The notes below the pieces were generated by a model. The model worked only from the letters and a program-made list of their open reading frames with translations. It searched no databases and was not told where the DNA came from. A stretch of DNA of 64,000 nt from positions 21,671-85,670 of the forward strand of contig QHVH01000028.1 in NCBI GenBank assembly GCA_003222245.1. The letters run 5' to 3'. The translations under genes were made by a program, and so were the position numbers. Below are positions 29,542-37,779 of this stretch, one piece after another (positions within the stretch are counted from its first letter, which is position 1; every line of letters begins with the position of its first letter). Source of the DNA: Blastocatellia bacterium AA13. Lineage in GTDB: Bacteria; Acidobacteriota; Blastocatellia; UBA7656.

Positions 29542-31287
29542 TCAAAGAGACACTCGCTTGAGCAGCGCCTTGAACCGGGTATCCGCTCGGAGTCCATCAA
29601 ACACAGGATTCACATTGAGGTAGACCAGCTTGTTGGACCGCGTTTCGTAGCCTTTCTCGAGCCATTCGAGAGCGCTGTCACTCTCACCCAGACCAGCATA
29701 TACGATCGCGATAGCGACATCAGCCACGTACCGGCTATGAAGCTCCCGAAGCTCCCGTACAATCTCACGAGCTTCTTCGCGTTGGCCGCGCACCGCGTAA
29801 AGATAACCCGTAGCGGACAGCACATCGGGCGTTCTTCCCAGGAGCTCGGCCGCTTTTTGATACTCCGCCCCCGCTGAATCGTACATTTGTTTTTGAACGT
29901 AGGCGTTTCCGATTACGAGATGCGTCAGGCCGAACGAATTGGAGATTTCCAACGATTTCTGCCATTGATTCAATGCTTCGTCGTAGCGGCGCGAATAGTA
30001 GTAATGAAAACCCGCGGATGTGTTTATCAGAAGAGAAACGGGGTCCAGCTCGATCGCGCGATTGAAGAACTCCTGCGCTTTGTCGAAGCGGCCCATCGCC
30101 GTCAGGAACAAGCCGTATCCCTGATATACGATCGCGTAAGCGGGACTCAGATCGATCGCTCTGCAGAACTCTTTTTCAGCGGCAAGCCAGTCCCAGTCGT
30201 ATAGAAAGAAACAGGACGCCAGTGAAAAACTTGCTTCGGCCAAGCTATTGTCGATCTGGAGCGCTCGTCTTGCCGAAGCTTTGCTCTTCGGCATGGCTTC
30301 AATTGGAGAGACGTAGCCGTGATAAGCCAGCGCGCTATAAGCATCCGATAAACCGGCGTAGGCGATCGCGCAATTAGGATCAATCTCGATCACCTTATGA
30401 AAACACTCGATGCTCTTCAGGAAGCCTTCTTCGGTCCAGCGGTTCCACTGATAGCGGCCTTTGAGATATAGCTGATGCGCTTCGGAGTTCCTGATTTGAG
30501 GCTTGGCCAGCCGCTCTCTTTCGTCGTTCGTCAACTGAATCGTCAACGCGTCGGTAACACGCTCCGATATTTTGTCGTGCAGAGCGAATATGTCGGTGAA
30601 GTATTCGTCGAACTTGTCGGCCCACAGCGGCGCGCCGGTTACCACGTCGACCAGTTGCGCGGTCACGCGCACTTTGTCGGCGGATCTCAGGATTCGTCCT
30701 TCGAGGACGAGATCGACTTTCATGTCTTTGCCCGCGGTAATCCGGGAGTGCTCGTCGCCGTTATATTTGAGGACGGCGCTTGTCGGCCTGACCACGACCT
30801 TTCTGATGTTGCTGAGCTTGGTTATCAAGGCGTCGGCCATGCCGATGCCGAAATACTGATCTTCCTTGTCGGAGTTCAACGATTGAAATGGAAGCACCGC
30901 GATGGATTTCAGGTCGGGAGCCGGTTCAAGGGCTTCGGTTCGATTGCTCTCGCCGACGACCGTCTGGCTTACCCGGGCTATGAATCGATAGCCGCGCCGG
31001 GGAACGGTCTCGATGTATCGATGCTTGCCGGCCGTTTCTCCGAGTACTTTTCGCAGGGCGAAGATATTTTGGAAGAGCGTGCATTCTTCTACAAAAGTAT
31101 TTGGCCAGATGGTATCGAGCATCTCGTCCTTTTGAAGCAAACGCCCGCTGTTCTGGACCAGAACCAGCAGGGTCTCGAATGCTTTTTGCGTCATTGCCAC
31201 GGGCTCCCCATTTCGAAGCAGCACCCTCTCGGACGAATCGAGTTGAAAGGGCCCGAATTCGAAATAGAGCTTCTGACGGTTGCTCAT
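29542..31287 (-). CDS. Winged-helix/TolB-like/TPR transcriptional regulator
   Basis: 581 residues. The N-terminal ~100 residues are an OmpR/PhoB-type winged helix (FGPFQLDSSERVLLRNGEPVAMTQKAFETLLVLVQNSGRLLQKDEML...RYIETVPRRGYRFIA). Next is a TolB-N/FlgO-like domain (SIAVLPFQSLNSDKEDQYFGIGMADALITKLS..., ~130-260). The rest is tetratricopeptide repeats (~290-570). Unlike CadC it has no transmembrane helix. This architecture is abundant in Acidobacteria; ligands are mostly unknown. AGAGGGGGG precedes the ATG. Lying inside the biosynthetic locus on the opposite strand, it may regulate it. Confidence 0.85.
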   Translation of the reverse strand: MSNRQKLYFEFGPFQLDSSERVLLRNGEPVAMTQKAFETLLVLVQNSGRLLQKDEMLDTIWPNTFVEECTLFQNIFALRKVLGETAGKHRYIETVPRRGYRFIARVSQTVVGESNRTEALEPAPDLKSIAVLPFQSLNSDKEDQYFGIGMADALITKLSNIRKVVVRPTSAVLKYNGDEHSRITAGKDMKVDLVLEGRILRSADKVRVTAQLVDVVTGAPLWADKFDEYFTDIFALHDKISERVTDALTIQLTNDERERLAKPQIRNSEAHQLYLKGRYQWNRWTEEGFLKSIECFHKVIEIDPNCAIAYAGLSDAYSALAYHGYVSPIEAMPKSKASARRALQIDNSLAEASFSLASCFFLYDWDWLAAEKEFCRAIDLSPAYAIVYQGYGLFLTAMGRFDKAQEFFNRAIELDPVSLLINTSAGFHYYYSRRYDEALNQWQKSLEISNSFGLTHLVIGNAYVQKQMYDSAGAEYQKAAELLGRTPDVLSATGYLYAVRGQREEAREIVRELRELHSRYVADVAIAIVYAGLGESDSALEWLEKGYETRSNKLVYLNVNPVFDGLRADTRFKALLKRVSL

Positions 31288-31739
31288 CTACCCCCCTCTT
31301 ACGACACCGCGCCGACGGCAGGTCGGAATAGCAAAAGAAATATGAAGAAAGAGGCGTATCAAGACCAATGACTATAGCGCTTGGAACCCTGACTTGTCCG
31401 GGCCCAGCCGCCGCTGACTGCCAACATCTTTGTCAAAAATGAAGCAGTGAATTAGTAATATGGAAGTGGGCCAGCTCGGCCAAGGCACCCGAAAGCGTTC
31501 TTTTGAGACCCGGAGGGACCCAGGCCCGTTTGATTACCGAACATTTTTCTTGCCTAAGGTTGCCGTATCCTCTAAACCCCCGGAAAACCTCCTGGCTCCC
31601 AGAGGTGACATAATCTTTTTCTATATAAAGGAAAACGACGGGCCTTACAAGCAGAAACAGGGCCGAAATGACCGACGCGAATTCAGGCCCGCATCATGTG
31701 AATCTTCAATGCTTTAGGTCAAAGGAGAAGTCATCACGC
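31288..31739. other. Divergent intergenic region between the two regulators
   Basis: About 450 bp that must contain promoters for both genes. GGCCTTACAAGCAG at 31641-31654 faintly resembles the 18-nt leader element, but the match is weak. No sigma-54 (GG-N10-GC) site is convincing. Confidence 0.35.
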
Positions 31740-32738
31740 ATGAATGTTGTTGAAATCATAGGAGTGAACCCCGTATTCCGCGCCGAGGTCGAAAAACTCT
31801 CCAGAACCGCCACCTGTGATGCGAGCGTGCTCATAATCGGAGAGACGGGCACGGGCAAGGAAGTCTTTGCGCGGACGATTCACAATCTCGGCAAGCGCGG
31901 AAGCAAGCCTTTTATCCCCGTCAACTGCGGCGCGATTCCGGTCGACCTTGTGGAAAACGAACTCTTCGGTCACGAGCGCGGAGCTTATACCGGCGCGTCG
32001 ATTTCACACGTAGGGCTGATCGGCGAAGCGGCTGGAGGCACTCTATTCCTGGATGAGATCGACAGCCTCCCGCTCATGGCCCAGGTGAAATTGTTGAGGT
32101 TCTTACAGGAAAGGGAGTACAGGCCTCTGGGCTCGTCCAAGACTCTCAGGGCCGACGTGAGGATTATCAGCGCCTCGAGTGTCGATCTCCGCAAGGCCGT
32201 AGCCGCGGGGCGTCTTCGACAGGATCTCTTCTTTCGCCTGAATGTCGTGACCCTGGACATACCGCCGCTGAGAGAGAGGCGAGAAGACATCATTCCATTC
32301 GCCGAGCATTTTCTTTGCAGGTATGCGACCGAGTTTAACAAGCCTGCCAGGGAGTTCTCGCAGGACGCGCTAATCAAGTTGATGAGCTATAACTGGCCGG
32401 GGAACGTCCGGGAAATGGAGAACACGATCGAGCGCGCGGTCGTGCTCTCGGAGCAGGCGGTCATCGGGGAAGATGGTATTGTTCTTTCCGGCGCGGACAC
32501 GCCGGCTACGCACGAACCCTTTCAGAAAGCAAAAGCGAAGGCCGTCGATCAGTTCGAACGGGACTACATTCAAGCTCTATTGATGGCGCATCGCGGTAAT
32601 ATCACCAGAGCAGCCGATACCGCCAAGAAAGATCGCCGCGCCTTTGTTCATCTGATCCGCAAACACAAGATCGCCGTGCAGCAGTTTAAGACGACTTCAC
32701 ACACTCTTGGATCGAGAGAGCTGCAGGAGACGGTCTAA
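31740..32738 (+). CDS. Sigma-54-dependent transcriptional activator without sensor domain
   Basis: 332 residues. It is almost entirely the AAA+ sigma-54 interaction domain: Walker A GETGTGKE (34-41), GAYTGA loop (81-86) that contacts sigma-54, Walker B LFLDEID, and the R-finger region with FRLNVVTLDIPPLRER. A Fis-type helix-turn-helix lies at the end (GNITRAADTAKKDRRAFVHLIRKH). There is no receiver, GAF or PAS domain, so activity is set by expression or by partner proteins. An earlier in-frame ATG exists at 31668; I prefer 31740, which has AAAGGAG upstream and begins at the conserved domain. Confidence 0.9.
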   Translation: MNVVEIIGVNPVFRAEVEKLSRTATCDASVLIIGETGTGKEVFARTIHNLGKRGSKPFIPVNCGAIPVDLVENELFGHERGAYTGASISHVGLIGEAAGGTLFLDEIDSLPLMAQVKLLRFLQEREYRPLGSSKTLRADVRIISASSVDLRKAVAAGRLRQDLFFRLNVVTLDIPPLRERREDIIPFAEHFLCRYATEFNKPAREFSQDALIKLMSYNWPGNVREMENTIERAVVLSEQAVIGEDGIVLSGADTPATHEPFQKAKAKAVDQFERDYIQALLMAHRGNITRAADTAKKDRRAFVHLIRKHKIAVQQFKTTSHTLGSRELQETV

Positions 32739-32977
32739 TAGGCGAGTCCTTGTGGAAGTAAAATACGCTCGTTCCAAAACGGGCCATATGGTTCGCGGAC
32801 ACTATGAAGAATTTATCAGGCTGCGAAACGCTATCGAATATATCTGTTAGCCGGAGCGGCTCGCGACGCCCTGAAAGAATTATCAGGGTACGGAAGAAAA
32901 CACCGGTTATAAGTCAGCGACTTAGGACTGGCAGGCTGTTTGCACAACAGAGTATGCAAGCAGAAATGGTCCAAGAA

Positions 32978-33005
32978 TTGACAACCTGGAAGACTTGCCG
33001 ATAAA
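32978..33005 (+). promoter_or_regulatory. Candidate promoter of the MbtH-fusion transcript
   Basis: Perfect TTGACA (32978-32983), 16 bp spacer, GATAAA (33000-33005). This would give a leader of about 255 bases. Confidence 0.5.
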
Positions 33006-33050
33006 GACGCCTCGCGAGCGTCGAACTTCCAGGTCGGAAGCCCTTTCAAC

Positions 33051-33080
33051 GCGGTCCGAGGCAGCAGCCTCGAGTACCGC
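33051..33080 (+). promoter_or_regulatory. Leader RNA hairpin
   Basis: GCGGT-C-CGAGGC-AGCA-GCCTCG-AGT-ACCGC: a 6 bp upper stem with AGCA tetraloop, a 1x3 internal loop and a 5 bp lower stem. It lies 47 bases before the 18-nt element and is not followed by a T-run. Confidence 0.5.
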
Positions 33081-33126
33081 GAGCGTTCCGCGAATATCAG
33101 ATTGCCGTTAATAGGCCAAACCAATT

Positions 33127-33144
33127 GGCGCTACATGCGGCAGC
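33127..33144 (+). promoter_or_regulatory. Conserved 18-nt ops-like element, copy 2
   Basis: GGCGCTACATGCGGCAGC, 125 bp before the start codon of the MbtH-fusion gene and about 120 bases downstream of the predicted transcription start. It differs from 20055-20072 at one position. Confidence 0.6.
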
Positions 33145-33268
33145 ACGGCCATCTCGAAATGCCAACCTGCTTTGAACCTATTACCCATCGTGAATCCGTT
33201 ATGAATCCATCATGGGACGCGCTGAATTAATCGGACTCAAACACACACTATAGCGGAGGAAGAGAGAA

Positions 33269-33868
33269 ATGAGTTGGAACGATCCTGATCGCGAAGACAC
33301 AACCATCTATAAGGTTGTATTGAATCATGAAGAACAGTACTCGATATGGCCGGAGTACAAAGCCAACCCGCTTGGCTGGCAAGACGCGGGGAAGTCGGGC
33401 CCCAAGGCCGATTGTCTCGCATATATCAAAGAGGTCTGGACCGATATGAGGCCCTTGAGCCTGAGGAAGAAGATGGAGGAGATGGCCAGGAATCCTCCGC
33501 CTCCGCCCGCGCCTCCCGACCCAAATCGTCCCAAGGAAAAAAGCCTGGTCGATCGACTCTGTGAAAACGACCATCCGGTTGAAGCGGGGCTGCGTCCGGA
33601 GAAGACGGTAAAACTCTTCAAGGAAGCAATCGATCGCAACTATGTGCACATCAAGTTTACGGACACGAGAGGCGGCACCGAGCTCGGCGTCCGACTCGAT
33701 CGCGACGCTTGTGATTTCACCGGGGCGGACTTCGAGGCCGGCAGCGGCTCGGTTCACGTCGAAGGCGGATTGACTCTCGATTACGTGAAAGTCAAGTGCA
33801 TCGCCGACATAGAACTGGGACAACTTGCGGGAAGGGGCCGTCTCGAAAGAGTGGAAGCGCAGGCATAG
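33269..33868 (+). CDS. MbtH-like protein fused to an uncharacterised C-terminal domain
   Basis: 199 residues. Residues 1-66 are a complete MbtH domain: [49 protein letters not shown]. MbtH proteins (normally ~65-75 residues) bind NRPS adenylation domains and are often needed for their folding or activity. A proline-rich linker ([10 protein letters not shown], ~76-86) joins this to a ~105-residue C-terminal domain that I do not recognise ([52 protein letters not shown]). It looks beta-rich and intact. GGAGGAAGAG precedes the ATG. It is the only MbtH in view and could serve all the A domains of the locus. Confidence 0.9.
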   Translation: MSWNDPDREDTTIYKVVLNHEEQYSIWPEYKANPLGWQDAGKSGPKADCLAYIKEVWTDMRPLSLRKKMEEMARNPPPPPAPPDPNRPKEKSLVDRLCENDHPVEAGLRPEKTVKLFKEAIDRNYVHIKFTDTRGGTELGVRLDRDACDFTGADFEAGSGSVHVEGGLTLDYVKVKCIADIELGQLAGRGRLERVEAQA

Positions 33869-33988
33869 CGTGCCGGATTGCTACTCATAGCAAGCGGGCA
33901 CAAGCCGCTTGAGACCTGCCGCGATGTTAAAGGCCGCCGCGCAGCCAATCACGGGAACTGACGGGGCGCTAACCGCGTTTGAAGAGCC

Positions 33989-35224
33989 GTGAGTATGGTT
34001 CTGGCAATCGAAGAGGTGACCGCTCTCGCCGAACTCGATTGCCTGGTTGAGTTTACCCGTAACGGCGATCCCACGCGTGACTCCACGGGGATGATTATGA
34101 ATCAGCTCACATTGACGGACTCAGAAGTAAAGATGATCGGGCGGCAGCTCGCCGACATAATGAGCAGGTATACGTCGGTCGAAGATCCTGATTTTCTTAA
34201 TAGCTCGGCCGTCATAGCACATGAAATTCCCACCCGAGTTCGAAAATTCCTGAACGACTTCAAACAGTTGGAGCCTCCACCGGGCATCTGTTTGATTTCA
34301 GGTTATCCGGTTTCCGATGCCGGTATCGGAAGAACCCCGACACATTGGAAACATCGCCCGGAGCCCTCTCCGATGCTCGAGATGGAGATGCTCTTCGTGC
34401 TGATGGCTTCGTTGCTCGGAGATGTGATCGGATGGGCGACACAACAAGACGGATACCTGATACACGACGTGCTTCCGATCAAGGAGGACGAGTATTCGCA
34501 AATCGGGACCGGAAGTCAGCAGTTGATCTGGTGGCACAACGAAGATGCGTTTCATCCTTATCGCGGCGACTACGTAGGCCTGATGTGTTTGAGGAATCCC
34601 GATCGCGTCGCTACGACGTTTGCTTCGGTTGATATGATCCGGTTGGAACACTGTTCGGTAAGAACCCTGTTCGAGCCGCGCTTCACCATCAGGCCGGATG
34701 AGTCCCATGATCTGAGCAATGATCTGAGCAATGATCTGGGCAATGGCAACGGTCACTCGGTCAACGGAAACGGTCACACGGTGAACAACGCAAATGGTCG
34801 ATCGGTGAACAACGGAAACGGTCATTCGGTGGAAAACGGAAACGGTCATTCCGTCCAATCTCCGGAGCATAACGGCGCGATGCGCGAACCCTTCGGCAGG
34901 CCGCGGAAAATCGCTATAATGTCCGGGGATCCGTCCTCGCCTTATCTGCGACTCGATCCTTATTTCATGGATCCGCCGGACGACGACGAGGCCCAGCAAG
35001 CCTTAACCGGTCTGATCGGCGAGATCGACTCCAAGCTTTCCGAAGTGGTTCTCAATCCGGGAGACATTCTGTTCGTGGACAACTATAAAACGGTACACGG
35101 CAGAAGGCCGTTCAAGGCGAGATACGACGGCAGCGATAGATGGCTCAAGCGAGTCAACATAACGCGCGATTTGCGAAGGTCCCGAGACTCACGGGGCAGT
35201 TGCACCTCGCGAGTGATCATTTGA
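33989..35224 (+). CDS. Fe(II)/2-oxoglutarate amino-acid hydroxylase (clavaminate synthase/VioC-AsnO type) with Asn/Gly-rich insert
   Basis: 411 residues. HNEDAFHPYRGDY gives the HxE metal pair (His183, Glu185) used by the clavaminate synthase-like branch (VioC, AsnO). The distal ligand is His370 in YKTVHGRRPF, followed by the DRWLKRVNI arginine region for 2-oxoglutarate. Such enzymes beta-hydroxylate free amino acids (Arg, Asn, Asp and others) before NRPS loading; an Asn-coded A domain lies at the far end of the locus, but the substrate here is unproven. Residues ~240-290 are an inserted low-complexity tract of NGNGHSV-like repeats. I use the GTG at 33989; ATGs at 33995 or ~34091 are alternatives, as no start has a strong ribosome binding site. 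Confidence 0.85.
   Translation: MSMVLAIEEVTALAELDCLVEFTRNGDPTRDSTGMIMNQLTLTDSEVKMIGRQLADIMSRYTSVEDPDFLNSSAVIAHEIPTRVRKFLNDFKQLEPPPGICLISGYPVSDAGIGRTPTHWKHRPEPSPMLEMEMLFVLMASLLGDVIGWATQQDGYLIHDVLPIKEDEYSQIGTGSQQLIWWHNEDAFHPYRGDYVGLMCLRNPDRVATTFASVDMIRLEHCSVRTLFEPRFTIRPDESHDLSNDLSNDLGNGNGHSVNGNGHTVNNANGRSVNNGNGHSVENGNGHSVQSPEHNGAMREPFGRPRKIAIMSGDPSSPYLRLDPYFMDPPDDDEAQQALTGLIGEIDSKLSEVVLNPGDILFVDNYKTVHGRRPFKARYDGSDRWLKRVNITRDLRRSRDSRGSCTSRVII
34717..34860 (+). repeat. Imperfect tandem repeat coding Asn/Gly-rich insert
   Basis: Roughly 24 bp units around AACGGAAACGGTCATTCGGT, preceded by tandem ATGATCTGAGCA copies, encode SNDLSND and NGNGHSV repeats inside the hydroxylase. Confidence 0.8.
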
Positions 35225-35320
35225 AAAAGGCGCCGCACGGCGTCGGGAGCAAGCAAAAAAAGGACAACTCATTGTCCGCGATTTGTATTCGATCAGATCC
35301 GAACCTGGGAGGTAGAGGCG

Positions 35321-37732
35321 ATGATGGAAGATCTTCGATTCAGCTTTAGGACGATGCGGAAGAATCCGGGCACTACGATAGCCGCCATCCTGGCGTTGGC
35401 CCTTGGAATCGGCGCGACGAGCGCTATTTTCAGCGTGCTCAACGCCGTGGTCTTTCGCCCCCTTCCTTTCGGGAATCCGGATCGGCTCGTGAAGATCGTG
35501 GAAAGGATCGATCGAACCGGGCAGGATCACCTTCCTTGCTCGTATGCGGACTTCAAAGATTGGACTGAGAGCGCCGCCTCCTTTGATCAACTGGCTGTTT
35601 ACAATTCGTTCGGTGTTATCTATGGCGGCGGAGATGAGCCCATACTTCTTCGCGGGTCCGGTGTATCGGCGAACATGTTCTCGCTGCTTGAAGTCAATCC
35701 GCTCCGCGGCCGTGTTTTCACCGCCGATGAAGATCGCCAGGGCGGCCCGCGCGTCGTTGTCTTGAGCTATAAGACATGGCAGCGGCTTTTCGGCGGCGAC
35801 GAAAACGTGATTGGAAAGTCGATCCTGTTGAGCAGCAGGGACACGACGGTTATCGGCATCATGCCGCCTGAATTCAAGTTTCCGGTTGAATCGGAACAGG
35901 GCGATTTCTGGATGCCGTTCGGCCTTTATGCTTCTCCGGCTGATCTACAGGCGCGCGGCTTGCGCAAGTACAACGTTGTCGCCGGTCTCAAACGCGGCAT
36001 ATCGGAGCGGCAGGCCCAGAGCGAGATGAATGTGATCTCTACCCGTCTCGAAGGGGAACATCAGGATACCAACGAAGGTTGCCAGGCCAGAGTAGTCTCG
36101 CTTCACGACGACATAGTGGGTGAGATCAGGCCGGCGCTGCTGATGATATTCGGAGCCGTCAGTTTTGTTCTCCTTATAGCGTGCGCGAACGTCGCGAATC
36201 TGTTGCTCGCCAGATCCGTATCGCGATCGAAAGAGATTGCCATTCGCACCGCGCTCGGGGCCGGAAAGGCTCGCGTCGTTCGCCAGCTTCTAACCGAGAG
36301 CGTAATCCTGGCGCTGATCGGAGGCGGCATTGGATTGATGCTGGCGATTTGGGGTACTCGCATACTCGTTGCAGCCAGCCCCACGAAGATACCGCGCGTT
36401 CAAGAAAGCGGAATCGATCTGCCCGTGCTGGGATTCACGTTTCTGCTTTGCGTGTTGACCGGCGTCGTGTTCGGTCTCGCGCCTGCGCTTCAGGCGTCGG
36501 TTCTGAACCTGAACGACTCGCTTAAGGAAGGCGGCAGGGAATCGAACCAGGGCGTGCGTGGCAGGCTGGCTCGAAAGGCGCTCGTCGTCGCGGAGATGGC
36601 TGTTTCGTTGATCCTGTTGATTTGCGCCGGTCTCCTCATGAAGAGCTACGCTCGTATTACCTCGATCAGCCCCGGATTCAATCAGGCCAATCTCCTGACG
36701 GTTTACGTCTCGCCTTCAAGGTCGCGCTATCCGAAGCCGGAACAACAGGCCGCCTTCTATCAAAATGTGCTGGATCATATTCGATCATTGCCGGGCGTCA
36801 AGACCGCCGGTGCGGTTGATATGGTTCCTTTGAGCGGCGACAACACCGAGACTACATTCTCGATCGAGGGCCGTCCTGCATCGGACAACGAAGAGCTGAG
36901 CACCGATTACTCTACGGTTTCGCCGAACCATTTTGAGGTAATGGAAATACCTCTGTTGAAAGGCAGCGCTTTTAGCGAAATGGACACATTGGCGGCGCCG
37001 CGAAAAGTAATAATAAACGACGCATTCAGCCATAAGTACTTTGCGGGCGAGGAAGTGATCGGCAAACGAATCCGGTTGGGCGGCGATGATGCGCCTTCGG
37101 AGATCATCGGGGTCGTAGGCGATGTACGAAACAAGACGCTCGAGAGCAAAGCAACGCCCGCCCTATTCGTCTCGTTCCTTCAGGCGCCTCCAAGGTCAAT
37201 CACCTACATCGTGAGAACGGCCTCCGACCCGATGGCGTTGAGCTCAGGCGTTCACGGAGCAATTAGAGAAGTGGACAAAACGATCTACCTGCCGGAGAGC
37301 AAGACGTTCGAGCAGTTGGTTTCCGCTACGTTCGCGCCGCGTCGATTCAGCATGACGCTGCTGCTTGTGTTTGCGACGGTGGGACTCATACTTGCGGGCA
37401 CCGGCATCTACGGAGTGATGGCCTACTCGGTGAGTCAGCAGGTACGAGAGATAGGAATTCGCATGGCTCTCGGCGCGCAGGGGAGCCAGGTCTTGAGACT
37501 GGTTCTTGGGCAAGGCATCACGCTCGCTTTGATCGGCATTGGAATCGGCTTGTTCTTGGCGCTGGCGGGGATGCGTTTCATCTCGAGCATGCTCTTCGAG
37601 GTCGGGCCCAGCGATCCGAAGATCCTTTTGAGCATTTCGGCGTTTTTGATGATCGTTGTGCTGTTGGCCTGTTACATCCCGGCGAGGAGGGCGCTCCGGA
37701 TTAACCCGATCTCCGCCCTGCGCTCGGAATAG
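35321..37732 (+). CDS. ADOP-type ABC transporter permease (MacB/FtsX family)
   Basis: 803 residues with the duplicated MacB_PCD + FtsX layout of the acidobacterial duplicated orphan permeases. A first transmembrane helix (~19-45, TTIAAILALALGIGATSAIFSVL) is followed by a large periplasmic domain and FtsX helices near 270-400 (including SRSKEIAIRTALGAGKARVVRQLL). A second copy has helix ~425-445, periplasmic domain, FtsX ~680-790 (VREIGIRMALGAQGSQVLRLVLGQG) and the ending RRALRINPISALRSE. No ATPase is encoded beside it, as is usual for 'orphan' members. Position suggests export or self-resistance for the product, but these permeases are very common in such genomes. GGGAGGTAGAGG precedes the ATG. 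Confidence 0.9.
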   Translation: MMEDLRFSFRTMRKNPGTTIAAILALALGIGATSAIFSVLNAVVFRPLPFGNPDRLVKIVERIDRTGQDHLPCSYADFKDWTESAASFDQLAVYNSFGVIYGGGDEPILLRGSGVSANMFSLLEVNPLRGRVFTADEDRQGGPRVVVLSYKTWQRLFGGDENVIGKSILLSSRDTTVIGIMPPEFKFPVESEQGDFWMPFGLYASPADLQARGLRKYNVVAGLKRGISERQAQSEMNVISTRLEGEHQDTNEGCQARVVSLHDDIVGEIRPALLMIFGAVSFVLLIACANVANLLLARSVSRSKEIAIRTALGAGKARVVRQLLTESVILALIGGGIGLMLAIWGTRILVAASPTKIPRVQESGIDLPVLGFTFLLCVLTGVVFGLAPALQASVLNLNDSLKEGGRESNQGVRGRLARKALVVAEMAVSLILLICAGLLMKSYARITSISPGFNQANLLTVYVSPSRSRYPKPEQQAAFYQNVLDHIRSLPGVKTAGAVDMVPLSGDNTETTFSIEGRPASDNEELSTDYSTVSPNHFEVMEIPLLKGSAFSEMDTLAAPRKVIINDAFSHKYFAGEEVIGKRIRLGGDDAPSEIIGVVGDVRNKTLESKATPALFVSFLQAPPRSITYIVRTASDPMALSSGVHGAIREVDKTIYLPESKTFEQLVSATFAPRRFSMTLLLVFATVGLILAGTGIYGVMAYSVSQQVREIGIRMALGAQGSQVLRLVLGQGITLALIGIGIGLFLALAGMRFISSMLFEVGPSDPKILLSISAFLMIVVLLACYIPARRALRINPISALRSE

Positions 37733-37779
37733 ATATTCTAAGTCCGTTGCATCTTCTAATCTAAGGAGGGAGGTGTTTG

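Larger units (their letters stand above)
32739..33268. other. Long leader region before the MbtH-fusion gene
   Basis: 530 bp without a gene. It holds a candidate promoter, a strong two-part hairpin and the second copy of the 18-nt element (listed separately). CCCTGA/TCAGGG at 32869-32888 forms a further 6 bp hairpin. Confidence 0.55.

Noticed and set aside
30475..31371. 298-residue plus-strand frame
   Set aside because: Antisense to the winged-helix/TPR regulator, whose protein is clearly recognisable.
33125..33146. Sigma-54 promoter at the 18-nt element
   Set aside because: GG and GC are separated by 8 bp rather than the required 10, in both copies.
35230..35262. Terminator after the hydroxylase gene
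   Set aside because: CGCCG-CA-CGGCG is a short stem with a 2-base loop and the A-rich side is wrong for termination on the plus strand; no leftward gene needs it.
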